The position numbers and the translations under genes were made by a program. Of a stretch of DNA of 64,000 nucleotides, positions 50,359 to 58,487 are shown in pieces (positions within the stretch are counted from its first letter, which is position 1; every line of letters begins with the position of its first letter). This DNA is from Streptomyces sp. NBC_00370. GTDB lineage: Bacteria > Actinomycetota > Actinomycetes > Streptomycetales > Streptomycetaceae. The notes beneath the pieces were generated by a model, which ran no database searches, was not told where the DNA came from, and saw only the letters and a list, made by a program, of their open reading frames with translations. Location: positions 310,001-374,000 of the forward strand of contig NZ_CP107968.1 of NCBI RefSeq assembly GCF_036084755.1, written 5' to 3'.

Positions 50359-52688
50359 CCGACACCACTGCGCCCCGGCACGCGACGGACTTCGCCACCG
50401 GTGTCTTCGCCGGCCCGGTTGCCGGCCTCAGGTATCAGACACCCACGACAACGGGTGTCACCGACGAACGCGGTGAATTCCAGTACAGGGAAGGCGAGAC
50501 GGTCGTCTTCCTGGTCGGTGGGCTCGTCCTGGGATCGGCCAAGGGTGCGCCGAGACTGAACCTGGCCCAACTCGTCAACCGCGCCGACGGAAAGATCGAC
50601 AGACTCCACGACCCGATCGTGACCAACCTCGCGCGGCTGGTCCAGACACTGGATCAGGATGGCGACGTCGAGAACGGTGTCACGATCGCCCCGATCGTGC
50701 ACGAACTCGTCGGACCGACCGTCATCAACCTCAACCAGGCGGACACCGACGCGGCCAGGGCGGCTGACGCAGCAGCCGCATCCAACGACCCGTCACCCGA
50801 CCGCATGGTCTCCTTCGCCGGCGACCGCACGGCCGTCTTCGCCGACGACCCCGTGGTGACCGGGCTGTTGGAGAAACTCAACGCGACGCCCGGCGTCTTC
50901 ACGGCGAACCACCCCAGAAGGCTCCGCGACGCCGCTGCCGCACGCAACGAGCTTCGGCGCAACATTCGCGGCATCGTCAAGATGACAGACGTCAAGATCC
51001 CGCTGCGCGACGGGTCTTTCGTCTGTGCGGACGTCTTCCGCCCGGCCGACGACGGCCGGCATCCCGTGGTCATGAACAAGGGGTTCTACGGGAAGAGCTT
51101 CGATCACGGCTGCATCTGTGGCGAAGAGGACGCGGCGCGAAAGGAGGAGCTGGAGGACCGCTACTTCACGGGGAACCCGGACGGTCTTCAGTACGAGAAC
51201 CACGAGAGTGTGGACTCGTCCGTCTGGGTGCCGAACGGCTACGTGTGCATTCGGGTCGACGCCCGTGGCGTGGGCAACAGCCCCGGACTACAGGCGCCCT
51301 TCAGCGTGCAACAGGCAGAGGACTACTACGACGCGATCGAGTGGGCGGGGACACAGCCCTGGTCCAACGGCAATGTCGGGCTCTGGGGAATGTCCTACCT
51401 CGCGATCACCCAGCACACCGTCGCGAGCCTGCAACCACCCCACCTCAAGGCCATGATCGCCTTGGGTACCGACGCCGATCTGTACAACGAGGCCCTTTAC
51501 GGCGGCGGTCTGTTCGGGGAAGGCTTCTGGAACTGGTGGGGAGTGGCGATGGCCGGTCACAACCACTGCGGCGAGCGGCGGGAAACGGACTGGCGGGAAC
51601 GCCTGCTGGCCACCCCGTTCAACGACCCCGCCGCGTACGGTACTCAGGGGTCGATCTTCATGCGTCCCGAGATCGAGAAGGCGACCGTGCCGGTGTGGAT
51701 CGTCGGTCCTCAGACCGGCGTCGTCATCCACCAACTGGGCAGCAGTGAAACCTTCATCCACTCGACCGGCACCCAGGCGAAGAAGTTCGACTTCGTCGAC
51801 GCGTGGTTCCCGCACTGCTACGCGGACTCGACGATCGCCGAACACATGGACTTCTTCGACCACTGGCTCAAGGGGCTGGACAACGGCGCGACGACCGGTG
51901 CACCGGTTCGGGTCCAGGTCAGGACGGGCAACGGCGGGCACTACGTCTCGGAGGAGGCGGCGTGGCCCATCGCGCGTACCACGTACCGTCGTTGGTACCT
52001 GAATGCCGAACCGTCGGACTGGACGGGAGACGGGCGTCGGACCGACTTCCTGCGCATCGGCGAGACGATCCCCGCCGCCGAAGGGTCGGCGAGCTACGAC
52101 GCCCATCTCGACCGCGGGCAGCCGATATTGGCGCCCACCGGGTTCGCCGGCGGCACTCCGCGCTGGTCGACAGGCGTCTCCTTCGTCAGCGATCCGCTGA
52201 CCGAGGACGTCGTGCTGGCCGGGTACATGAAGGCCGGATTGTGGGTGTCGTCGACGAGCAGCGACATGGATGTCTTCGTGTCCCTGCGCGTGATCGACGA
52301 GCATGACCGTGAAATCCGCTACGAGTCGTTGGTCCCTCCCATCGACCCGACGCACATTCATCCCGTTGGTCATGGATTGCTCAAGGTGTCGCACCGCGCG
52401 ATCGATGACACGAGGTCGACGGACTACTGGCCGGTCCACACGCACACCGAGGCGGATCACCGCCCGCTCGAAGCCGGCGAAGTCGTCGAGATCGAGCTGG
52501 GGCTCTGTCCCAGCAGTGCGTTGATCCGAGCGGGGTGCAGGCTGCGGATTGACGTTCAGCCCTGTTCACCCGCCGGCTTGCCGTCCCGCGCCTACGACGA
52601 GAGCTATCACGTAGGCGCGACGAACACGGTCCGCACCGGACCGGCCCATCCGAGCTATGTGCAGTTGCCGATCGTGCCGGCGAGGTGA
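50355..52688 (+). CDS. CocE/NonD-family hydrolase with extra N-terminal beta domain (copy B)
   Basis: The product is 777 residues. Residues 15-120 repeat the leading domain of copy A (GVFAGPVAGLRYQTPTTTGV, TDERGEFQYREGETVVFLVG, VTNLARLVQTLDQDGDVENG). The hydrolase follows: DVKIPLRDGSFVCADVFRPA, nucleophile motif GLWGMSYLAITQH with Ser347, FFDHWLKGLDNG, and the jelly-roll DMDVFVSLRVIDEHDREIRY. There is no signal peptide. It is the last gene of the importer operon and paralogous to the protein at 24863-27139 over its full length. It probably hydrolyses an ester or amide of the imported compound. Confidence 0.87.
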   Translation: MTDTTAPRHATDFATGVFAGPVAGLRYQTPTTTGVTDERGEFQYREGETVVFLVGGLVLGSAKGAPRLNLAQLVNRADGKIDRLHDPIVTNLARLVQTLDQDGDVENGVTIAPIVHELVGPTVINLNQADTDAARAADAAAASNDPSPDRMVSFAGDRTAVFADDPVVTGLLEKLNATPGVFTANHPRRLRDAAAARNELRRNIRGIVKMTDVKIPLRDGSFVCADVFRPADDGRHPVVMNKGFYGKSFDHGCICGEEDAARKEELEDRYFTGNPDGLQYENHESVDSSVWVPNGYVCIRVDARGVGNSPGLQAPFSVQQAEDYYDAIEWAGTQPWSNGNVGLWGMSYLAITQHTVASLQPPHLKAMIALGTDADLYNEALYGGGLFGEGFWNWWGVAMAGHNHCGERRETDWRERLLATPFNDPAAYGTQGSIFMRPEIEKATVPVWIVGPQTGVVIHQLGSSETFIHSTGTQAKKFDFVDAWFPHCYADSTIAEHMDFFDHWLKGLDNGATTGAPVRVQVRTGNGGHYVSEEAAWPIARTTYRRWYLNAEPSDWTGDGRRTDFLRIGETIPAAEGSASYDAHLDRGQPILAPTGFAGGTPRWSTGVSFVSDPLTEDVVLAGYMKAGLWVSSTSSDMDVFVSLRVIDEHDREIRYESLVPPIDPTHIHPVGHGLLKVSHRAIDDTRSTDYWPVHTHTEADHRPLEAGEVVEIELGLCPSSALIRAGCRLRIDVQPCSPAGLPSRAYDESYHVGATNTVRTGPAHPSYVQLPIVPAR

Positions 52689-52857
52689 ACTCGTCGGGTA
52701 CTCGGGCGTGAAGACTGGCCGGCCGTCCAGGACCGGTGCACCCGCAAGGTCGCGATGAGCGTGCCTCACGGGTCACCTGACGTTCCTGGGCGGCCGCGTC
52801 GGTCCTGCGGGCGCCTCCGAGCGATGGGAGTCCGACAGAGACGCGTCCGACGGAGAC

Positions 52858-52893
52858 GCGTGGGACGCCCCGCGGCTACGGGGCGTCCCACGC
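52858..52893. terminator. bidirectional terminator hairpin
   Basis: Arms 52858-52872 (GCGTGGGACGCCCCG) and 52879-52893 are exact 15-base complements with a six-base loop. It lies between the convergent CocE copy B and monooxygenase genes. Confidence 0.85.
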
Positions 52894-52908
52894 TGTTCGC
52901 ACCGCCGG

Positions 52909-54180
52909 TCAGGAAGTCTTCACCGGGGCCGGCGCAAACCGATCCAGCGTGGTGATTCCCGCGAACTGATGCGGCTGCATTTCTGCCATCAGCCGCCCGT
53001 AATTCTCAGAAAGAGCCTCAAGGTTCAGCGCACCGTGCAACGTGATCACCCGCGCGTCACGCCACGCTCGCTGGATCGGCTCGAAATCCATGATCGCGGT
53101 TGATCCGGAATTTCGCTGCAACAGCTCGATCGCCTCCGCGCACCATTTTGCCGAGTAGGCCGTCTCCACGAGGACCCGTGCGCTGAATTTCTGCATGTAT
53201 TCCGGATCCGCCGGTGTTCCCGCTGCCGCGAGCGCACCGAGTCGATCGGTCTCATCGGCGTTGGCACGAGCCATCAACGTCGCGGACCGAATCTTGGAGT
53301 GGACCTCGGACAGCATCAAATGGGTGAGGGGGGCTTCCAACTGGTTCTTGTACGTCGTGCCGCGAATCGACCGGCCGGCGGAACGCTCGATGAAGCGATC
53401 GAGGGCGCCCTGGGCGATGCCGATCGACATCCCGGCCATGAGGCTGAACGCCCAGCCGAGCGAGGGCGCCTTCCAGATTGATCCCTTGAGGCCGTTGTCG
53501 AGAGTTCCGCCGACGATGTCGCGGAAGTCGACGCAGCGGTAATCCGGGACGAAGAGCTCGTCACTGGCGAGCGTGCAGGAGACACTGCCCGTGGCGCGCA
53601 TGCCCGCCACTTGCCAGTCGTCGAGGAACCGCAATTCGTCCAGCGGCACCTGAGCACCCACCAGGTTCGGCCCCTCGCCGTCGTCCGCGATGCAGCCCAG
53701 GTTCGTGAAAGGCGCCCAGAGCGAGTCGCTGCCGAACGTCCAGGGGCCGCCGGAAATTATCCAACCGCCCTCGACCCGCTTCGCACGCCCCCGCGAGGCC
53801 GGGAAGTGACTCGAACCGGCAACGCGCGGCCCCACCCAATTCGGTCCGTACACCTCTTCGACGACGCGCGCGCCCGAACCGGCAGGAATCCAGTTCGTCG
53901 AGGCTCCCACCCACACGCACCAGCCGCACGAGCCGTCCCATTTGGCGACTTCGGAGACAACGTCCAACTGTTGCCGAACGGAAAGCTCATAGCCGTCGAA
54001 CTCAGCAGGACTGCCGATATTGAAAGCACCGGTGGCATCCAGATCGGCGATCGTCTCGTCGGAGAGACGGCCCGCGCGCTCGGCCGCGATCGCGCGCTCC
54101 CGCAAAGTCGGTCCAAGCGCGCGGATCCTCTCAAGGATCGCGCTGAGCCTCTCGGACGCGTTCTCGCTCTCAACCGTCAT
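52909..54180 (-). CDS. acyl-CoA-dehydrogenase-fold flavin monooxygenase, oxygenase component (copy B)
   Basis: The product is 423 residues. Group D features are IADLDATGAFNIGSPAEFDG, VAKWDGSCGWCVWVGASTNW, GPWTFGSDSLWAPFTNLG, WQVAGMRATGSVSCTLASDE and a C-terminal bundle ending in FEPIQRAWRDARVITLHGAL. The GMRATGS segment contacts flavin in HpaB/HsaA-type enzymes. It should use reduced flavin from the reductase at 48610. Its promoter carries the same -35/-10 and operator as the importer operon, which supports a shared pathway. It is a distant counterpart of the protein at 28171-29400. Confidence 0.85.
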   Translation of the reverse strand: MTVESENASERLSAILERIRALGPTLRERAIAAERAGRLSDETIADLDATGAFNIGSPAEFDGYELSVRQQLDVVSEVAKWDGSCGWCVWVGASTNWIPAGSGARVVEEVYGPNWVGPRVAGSSHFPASRGRAKRVEGGWIISGGPWTFGSDSLWAPFTNLGCIADDGEGPNLVGAQVPLDELRFLDDWQVAGMRATGSVSCTLASDELFVPDYRCVDFRDIVGGTLDNGLKGSIWKAPSLGWAFSLMAGMSIGIAQGALDRFIERSAGRSIRGTTYKNQLEAPLTHLMLSEVHSKIRSATLMARANADETDRLGALAAAGTPADPEYMQKFSARVLVETAYSAKWCAEAIELLQRNSGSTAIMDFEPIQRAWRDARVITLHGALNLEALSENYGRLMAEMQPHQFAGITTLDRFAPAPVKTS

Positions 54181-54291
54181 CGGTACCTCCTGTGTCGTTC
54201 GGTCGGATCAGTGGGACTAAGAGCGATGCGCATCCGCCGCAGTGCTGACCGTGGTCGCCGCAGGAGAGGCACTCTGGATCTGCGCGGAAAC

Positions 54292-54340
54292 GGACCGAAC
54301 CAATAGGTCTTACCTTGCATCGCGACCGTGGAGGTGTCAA
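54292..54340 (-). promoter_or_regulatory. promoter and GntR-type operator of the monooxygenase gene
   Basis: On the minus strand, TTGACA (54335-54340) and CAAGGT (54312-54317) are 17 bases apart, followed by the operator GGACCGAACCAATAGGTCT (54292-54310, plus-strand reading). The 13-mer CCTATTGGTTCGG and the flanking CGCGATGCA are identical to those at the importer promoter. No gene is visible elsewhere in 54181-54610. Confidence 0.75.
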
Positions 54341-54387
54341 GGAGTCTCGGCTCGTCCGGACGACGTACGCGTCGCCCGCGTCGACAC

Positions 54388-54423
54388 CGGTCTCTGCGGG
54401 CGGGAGCCCGTCCGCAGAGACCG
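54388..54423. terminator. terminator hairpin
   Basis: CGGTCTCTGCGGGCGGG (54388-54404) pairs with the following CCCGTCCGCAGAGACCG with a single mismatch. It lies downstream of the minus-strand TetR gene and would insulate the monooxygenase promoter. Confidence 0.7.
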
Positions 54424-54610
54424 CGCGCCGGTGGTGCTCGTCGTCAATTGTTGCCATGCTTGGACGGCAGCACCTTGATGGTCCGAGGGCGGTCCGACGT
54501 GGCCTGGACCTGGCTCCGAGGTGGCAAAGGCACAGCGCTGCCTTCTCCTCGCCGCATGAATGGACCTGAGGAAACGTCAGGTAAGCCGTACGAGGTGGGG
54601 CTCGACTCCG

Positions 54611-55186
54611 TCAGGCCTGGTTGTCGTCCAGCAGGCCCGCGAGAAGCGCGCTCAGGTACTCGGATGCCTTCTCCGGGCGGCGGCGAGCCGCGTAACCGAT
54701 TCCGCACACCAGCAGGAGCAGGTCGGTGCCGTCGAGGCCGGGTCGCAACTCCTTCGCCGCTCGCTGCACGATCCCGCTGAATTCGCCCACGAGCTCCGTG
54801 CGCAGCTCCTCGGTCTCGGAGCGCTCCAGTCGTGTGCTGGTCGACACCTCGGCGAATGCCGGATCGTCCGCGTACAGGCGGAACGCGTGCGACAGGAACA
54901 GGCGAAGCGCGGCCACGGGGTCGGCGGCCCCTGTCGCGTCGCGCGCCAGCTCGATCAGTTCGACGAAGTGGTGCTCGACGAGCCCTTCGCGCAGGGCCTC
55001 GGGTGTGGCGAAGTGCCGGTACACCGTGCCGACTCCGACCTCGGCCCTGCGCGCGACCGCGTTCAGCTGCAGCGGCTCGCCCGCCTGGTGGATCTCCCGT
55101 GCCGCTTCGAGGATGAGGCGGCGGTTCCTGGCCACATCCCGGCGGAGCCCGGACACCGATGCTGCGGACGGTTCGATCGCTGGCAT
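54611..55186 (-). CDS. TetR-family transcriptional regulator
   Basis: The product is 191 residues with an HTH at about 18-66 (NRRLILEAAREIHQAGEPLQ, LNAVARRAEVGVGTVYRHFA, TPEALREGLV). The C-terminal domain (FRLYADDPAFAEVSTSTRLE, LLLLVCGIGYAARRRPEKAS) is of the SCO1402-like TetR type. It is divergent from the esterase at 55270, with an inverted repeat between them that is its likely operator. Confidence 0.9.
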   Translation of the reverse strand: MPAIEPSAASVSGLRRDVARNRRLILEAAREIHQAGEPLQLNAVARRAEVGVGTVYRHFATPEALREGLVEHHFVELIELARDATGAADPVAALRLFLSHAFRLYADDPAFAEVSTSTRLERSETEELRTELVGEFSGIVQRAAKELRPGLDGTDLLLLVCGIGYAARRRPEKASEYLSALLAGLLDDNQA

Positions 55187-55219
55187 GGCCGCAGCCTACC
55201 GGATCCCCCATCGAAGTCG

Positions 55220-55245
55220 ATGAAGTATCGATGTGGATAGTTCAT
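55220..55245. promoter_or_regulatory. putative TetR operator
   Basis: ATGAAGTATC (55220-55229) and GATAGTTCAT (55236-55245) pair in 9 of 10 positions around GATGTG. The site is centred in the divergent TetR-esterase intergenic region. Confidence 0.65.
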
Positions 55246-55269
55246 CCGTTCGGGCGGTAGGGTGTTGCC

Positions 55270-56049
55270 ATGTCACGCGAAACCATCGAGGTCGACGGCC
55301 GACGCCGGACCTACCTGCACATCGCCCCGCACCGCACCGCACCGACCGCGCCATTGATCGTCGCGCTGCACGGCACCACGCAGAACGCCAAGGCGATGAG
55401 AAAGTTCAGCGGCGGCACGATCGACGACCTCGCCGAGAAGATCGGCGCCGACCTCGTCTACTTGAACGGCTACAGGCGCGCCTGGAACGACCCGCGTCGC
55501 ATCAAGACGTCCGCGGCCCAGAAGCGCGACATGGACGACGTGCGGTTCGTCAGGGACGTGGTCGAGCGCTTCGCGAAGCCCGCCGTCGTCGTCGGCTACT
55601 CCAACGGCGGCCAGCTCGTTCACCGGCTGCTGCGCGAAGTCCCGGAGACCTTCGTCGGCGCCGTCGTGATCGCCGCGGGCCTTCCTGTCGATGAGGACTT
55701 CACACTGGCAGGAGTGGCCCCGGCCCGGATCCCGATGCTGCTGTTCCACGGCACCGGCGATCCGGTCGTCCCCTACGAGGGAGGTGTGACGAAGCTGCTG
55801 GGCCGCACCCGTGGCACGGTGCGGTCCGCCCTGGACACGGCCCTGAGTTACGCCCCCGCCGGCGAGCCGGCCGTGGTCCGGTCCGGGGACGTCGAGCGCC
55901 GCGACTGGGACGGGGTCCGCCTCATCAGCCAGATCGGCGCAGGCCACGTCATTCCCAACCTCAAGACTTCCCCGAGCCCCCGCTTCGTCGGCCCGTCACA
56001 CCACGACATCGACACCGGCGAGGAGATTCGCGAGTTCCTCCACCTCTGA
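55270..56049 (+). CDS. PHB-depolymerase/LpqC-like alpha/beta hydrolase
   Basis: The product is 259 residues. The oxyanion region is PLIVALHGTTQNAKAM, the nucleophile elbow is VVVGYSNGGQLVHRLL, the acid region is MLLFHGTGDPVVPYEG, and the catalytic-type His lies in IGAGHVIPN. There is no signal peptide, unlike secreted PHB depolymerases, so it is probably an intracellular esterase. Divergence from a TetR gene with a shared palindrome suggests substrate-induced expression. Confidence 0.85.
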   Translation: MSRETIEVDGRRRTYLHIAPHRTAPTAPLIVALHGTTQNAKAMRKFSGGTIDDLAEKIGADLVYLNGYRRAWNDPRRIKTSAAQKRDMDDVRFVRDVVERFAKPAVVVGYSNGGQLVHRLLREVPETFVGAVVIAAGLPVDEDFTLAGVAPARIPMLLFHGTGDPVVPYEGGVTKLLGRTRGTVRSALDTALSYAPAGEPAVVRSGDVERRDWDGVRLISQIGAGHVIPNLKTSPSPRFVGPSHHDIDTGEEIREFLHL

Positions 56050-56097
56050 TACCCCAAGGAGCCAAGGTGGAGCCGTCGGAGATCCGGCCCGGCCATG

Positions 56098-56673
56098 TCA
56101 TCGATCGGCGCGAAGCCCGGCGAGATGAACGCGGACGAAGCGACGCCATGGGGCGTCGTCCCCGTCCGGCGAGGCTGCGACGACTCCTCGGATCGCGACG
56201 ATGAGCGCCTTGATGTCCTCGCCGGTCACGTCCGGCGCGAGGTAGCCGCTGGCGACCGCGTTGCGTGTGAGGTGCCGGACCCGGTCCTCCGTCGCGCTCA
56301 CCTCGTCGCCGGAGACCCGGTCGGCCAACTCGGCCGCGTATCGGCGCTTCTCCGCGTTGAAGGCTCCGACGAAATCGAGAAACCGTTCCAGCCCGGCGCC
56401 GGGGTCCGGGTCGGCGAGCGCGGATGCGGCGGCCTGGTCGATCTCCTCGGTGAAAAGCCGCGCGATGGCGTCGAGGAGGGCGTCCTTGCCCGCGAACCGG
56501 CGGTAGATCGTGCCGACGCCCAGGCCGGCCCGGGACGCGATGGACTCCATGCTGGCCTGCGGACCCTGCTCGGCGAAGACCACACGGGCCGCGTTGATGA
56601 CGATCGCGTCGTTGCGCAGGGCGTCCCGGCGCGGTGCGCGGGACGTGTTCGAGGCGTTCGGTCTTAGGGTCAT
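56098..56673 (-). CDS. TetR-family transcriptional regulator
   Basis: The product is 191 residues, starting MTLRPNASNTSRAPR at ATG 56673. ATG 56709 is in frame but lies inside the operator. The HTH is at about 19-66 (RNDAIVINAARVVFAEQGPQ, MESIASRAGLGVGTIYRRFA, GKDALLDAI). The ligand domain contains LADRVSGDEVSATEDRVRHL. It is divergent from the alcohol dehydrogenase gene across a long inverted repeat and presumably represses it. Confidence 0.9.
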   Translation of the reverse strand: MTLRPNASNTSRAPRRDALRNDAIVINAARVVFAEQGPQASMESIASRAGLGVGTIYRRFAGKDALLDAIARLFTEEIDQAAASALADPDPGAGLERFLDFVGAFNAEKRRYAAELADRVSGDEVSATEDRVRHLTRNAVASGYLAPDVTGEDIKALIVAIRGVVAASPDGDDAPWRRFVRVHLAGLRADR

Positions 56674-56690
56674 CGCCGCCAGTGTACCCA

Positions 56691-56741
56691 AAGCGGAATC
56701 CGCATTCATCTTAGTGCTAACCTGAATGCAGATTCCGCTTT
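56691..56741. promoter_or_regulatory. double TetR operator (large inverted repeat)
   Basis: AAAGCGGAATCCGCATTCA (56691-56709) and TGAATGCAGATTCCGCTTT (56723-56741) are reverse complements with one mismatch. Each arm is itself a partial palindrome around GGAATCC. The right copy abuts the dehydrogenase ribosome site. Confidence 0.8.
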
Positions 56742-56753
56742 GGAGGGGTGCTC

Positions 56754-57797
56754 ATGAGGACCACGACCGGCTGGCAGAGCCTTGACCCGACCAGCAACAC
56801 ACTGACCCGCGTCACCATCGACCGGCGTGACCTGCGCCCGGACGACATCGCCGTGCGGATCGACTACTGCGGCGTGTGCCACAGCGACCTGCACCGCATT
56901 CACGGGATGCTCGGCGAGAAGGACCTCGTCCCCGGACACGAAGCGACCGGCGTCGTCGCCGCCGTCGGCCAGGCGGTCGACCGCTTCGCTGTCGGCGAGC
57001 GGGTCGCGATCGGCACGATCGTCGACTCGTGCGGCGCGTGCGCCATGTGCCAGGTCGGGCAGGAGAACTTCTGCTATGAGCGGGTGACCACCACCTACGG
57101 CGGCACCGACCGAATCGACGGCACTCCGACACAAGGCGCCTACAGCCGCGAGTACGTCCTGCGGGAGAAGTTCGCGTTCCACCTGCCCGACGGGCTCGAC
57201 CCGGCCGCCGCCGCCCCGCTCATGTGCGCCGGCGTCAGCGTCTGGGAGCCCTTGCGGGCGGCCGGCATCGGCCCGGGCAGCAACGTCGCCGTCGCCGGTC
57301 TCGGAGGGCTCGGCCACATCGCGGTGAAGCTCGCCGCCGCACTGGGAGCCGACGTCACCGCCCTCAGCCGCGACGCGGCCAAGGAGGCGGATGCCCTGAA
57401 CCTCGGGGCCTCCGAACTCCTCGTAACCACTGACGATGCCCAAGTCGCCGCCGCAAGGGGCCGCTTCGACCTGGTCCTCGACACCATCCCGGCCGATCAC
57501 GAGCTGACACCGCTGATCGGCATGCTGGGCCTGGACGGGACGCTGTGCGTTCTCGGGAACCCACTGCTGGCCGGACCACGGCTCCTGGAGCTCGGAGCCG
57601 GCCGCAAGAAGCTCACCTCGTCCGGTACCGGAGGGCTGCGACAGACCGCCGAGATGCTCGACTTCTGCGCCGAGCACGGCATCACCGCCGACATAGAGAC
57701 GCTTCCTTCGAGCGAGGTCGACATCGCCTTGGACCGCCTCGCTGCCGGCGACGTCCGCTACCGGTTCGTCCTGGACATGTCCGACCTCGACAGCTGA
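56754..57797 (+). CDS. zinc-dependent alcohol dehydrogenase (YahK/cinnamyl-ADH-like)
   Basis: The product is 347 residues. ATG 56754 is preferred over GTG 56748 because GGAGGGG is then well spaced. Catalytic zinc motifs are CGVCHSDLHRIHG and GHEATGVV. Structural zinc cysteines are in CGACAMCQVGQENFC. The nucleotide site is VAGLGGLGHIAVKLAAALGA. It oxidises alcohols or reduces aldehydes with NAD(P). It is probably induced when the divergent TetR releases the double operator, as in aldehyde-detoxifying systems. Confidence 0.92.
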   Translation: MRTTTGWQSLDPTSNTLTRVTIDRRDLRPDDIAVRIDYCGVCHSDLHRIHGMLGEKDLVPGHEATGVVAAVGQAVDRFAVGERVAIGTIVDSCGACAMCQVGQENFCYERVTTTYGGTDRIDGTPTQGAYSREYVLREKFAFHLPDGLDPAAAAPLMCAGVSVWEPLRAAGIGPGSNVAVAGLGGLGHIAVKLAAALGADVTALSRDAAKEADALNLGASELLVTTDDAQVAAARGRFDLVLDTIPADHELTPLIGMLGLDGTLCVLGNPLLAGPRLLELGAGRKKLTSSGTGGLRQTAEMLDFCAEHGITADIETLPSSEVDIALDRLAAGDVRYRFVLDMSDLDS

Positions 57798-57872
57798 ACG
57801 AAGCTCACGGGACACGGACTTGTCCGGCCGATCATGTTGACCGCTCCGACCACGAGCCCACACGGGCGGCCC

Positions 57873-58487
57873 TCAGCCGGTCAGCCCGGCGCTGGTCAGC
57901 CAGATGTGTTCACAGGTCGCGGAGGCCTCTTGCAGCTTCTCGCGGGACTCCTGCGAAGCGTGGTAGAAGGTTCGCTCGATCATCCAGCACAGGGCGCGCG
58001 CCATCGCCGAGGCCTGTTGTGGTTCGGTGCCCGGTTCGACGCCGGCCCGCTCCAGGACGGCGGTGATGGCAGCGATGAACAAGTCGGCTGTGCGGTTCCA
58101 CAGGTGGCCGATCTCCGGCACCGTCAACGTCAAGTCGATGGCCGTGCGCATGACCAGGCCGTGCTCGTTCCACAGCTCTACCGTGCGCCGCATCGCCGCC
58201 GTGACGGCCCGGCGTGGCTCCTCGGTCTGCGCGGTGACCCGGGACCGCTCCCACAGGTGCTCGACGGTCCGGGCCACGAGTGCCGTGAGCACTTCCTGCT
58301 TCGAGCCGAAGTAGAAGTACAGGGCGCCGCGTGTGATGCCGGCGCCCTGGGCGATGTCGCCGACGGTCATGGCGTCGTAGCCCTTACGAGCCAACAGCGC
58401 CTCGCACGTGTCGAGGATGGCCCGCTCCCGGACATCGCCCTTGCGTTCCGCGGTGCGGCGGCTTCGCGCGGGGTGGTTGTCGGACAT
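57873..58487 (-). CDS. TetR-family transcriptional regulator
   Basis: The product is 204 residues starting MSDNHPARSRRTAERKG at ATG 58487, in a TGATG overlap with the SDR stop. The HTH is at about 20-70 (RAILDTCEALLARKGYDAMT, VGDIAQGAGITRGALYFYFG, SKQEVLTAL). The C-terminal domain (LCWMIERTFYHASQ) resembles the EthR-like TetR_C_33 type. Co-transcription with the SDR suggests an autoregulated pair. Confidence 0.9.
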   Translation of the reverse strand: MSDNHPARSRRTAERKGDVRERAILDTCEALLARKGYDAMTVGDIAQGAGITRGALYFYFGSKQEVLTALVARTVEHLWERSRVTAQTEEPRRAVTAAMRRTVELWNEHGLVMRTAIDLTLTVPEIGHLWNRTADLFIAAITAVLERAGVEPGTEPQQASAMARALCWMIERTFYHASQESREKLQEASATCEHIWLTSAGLTG

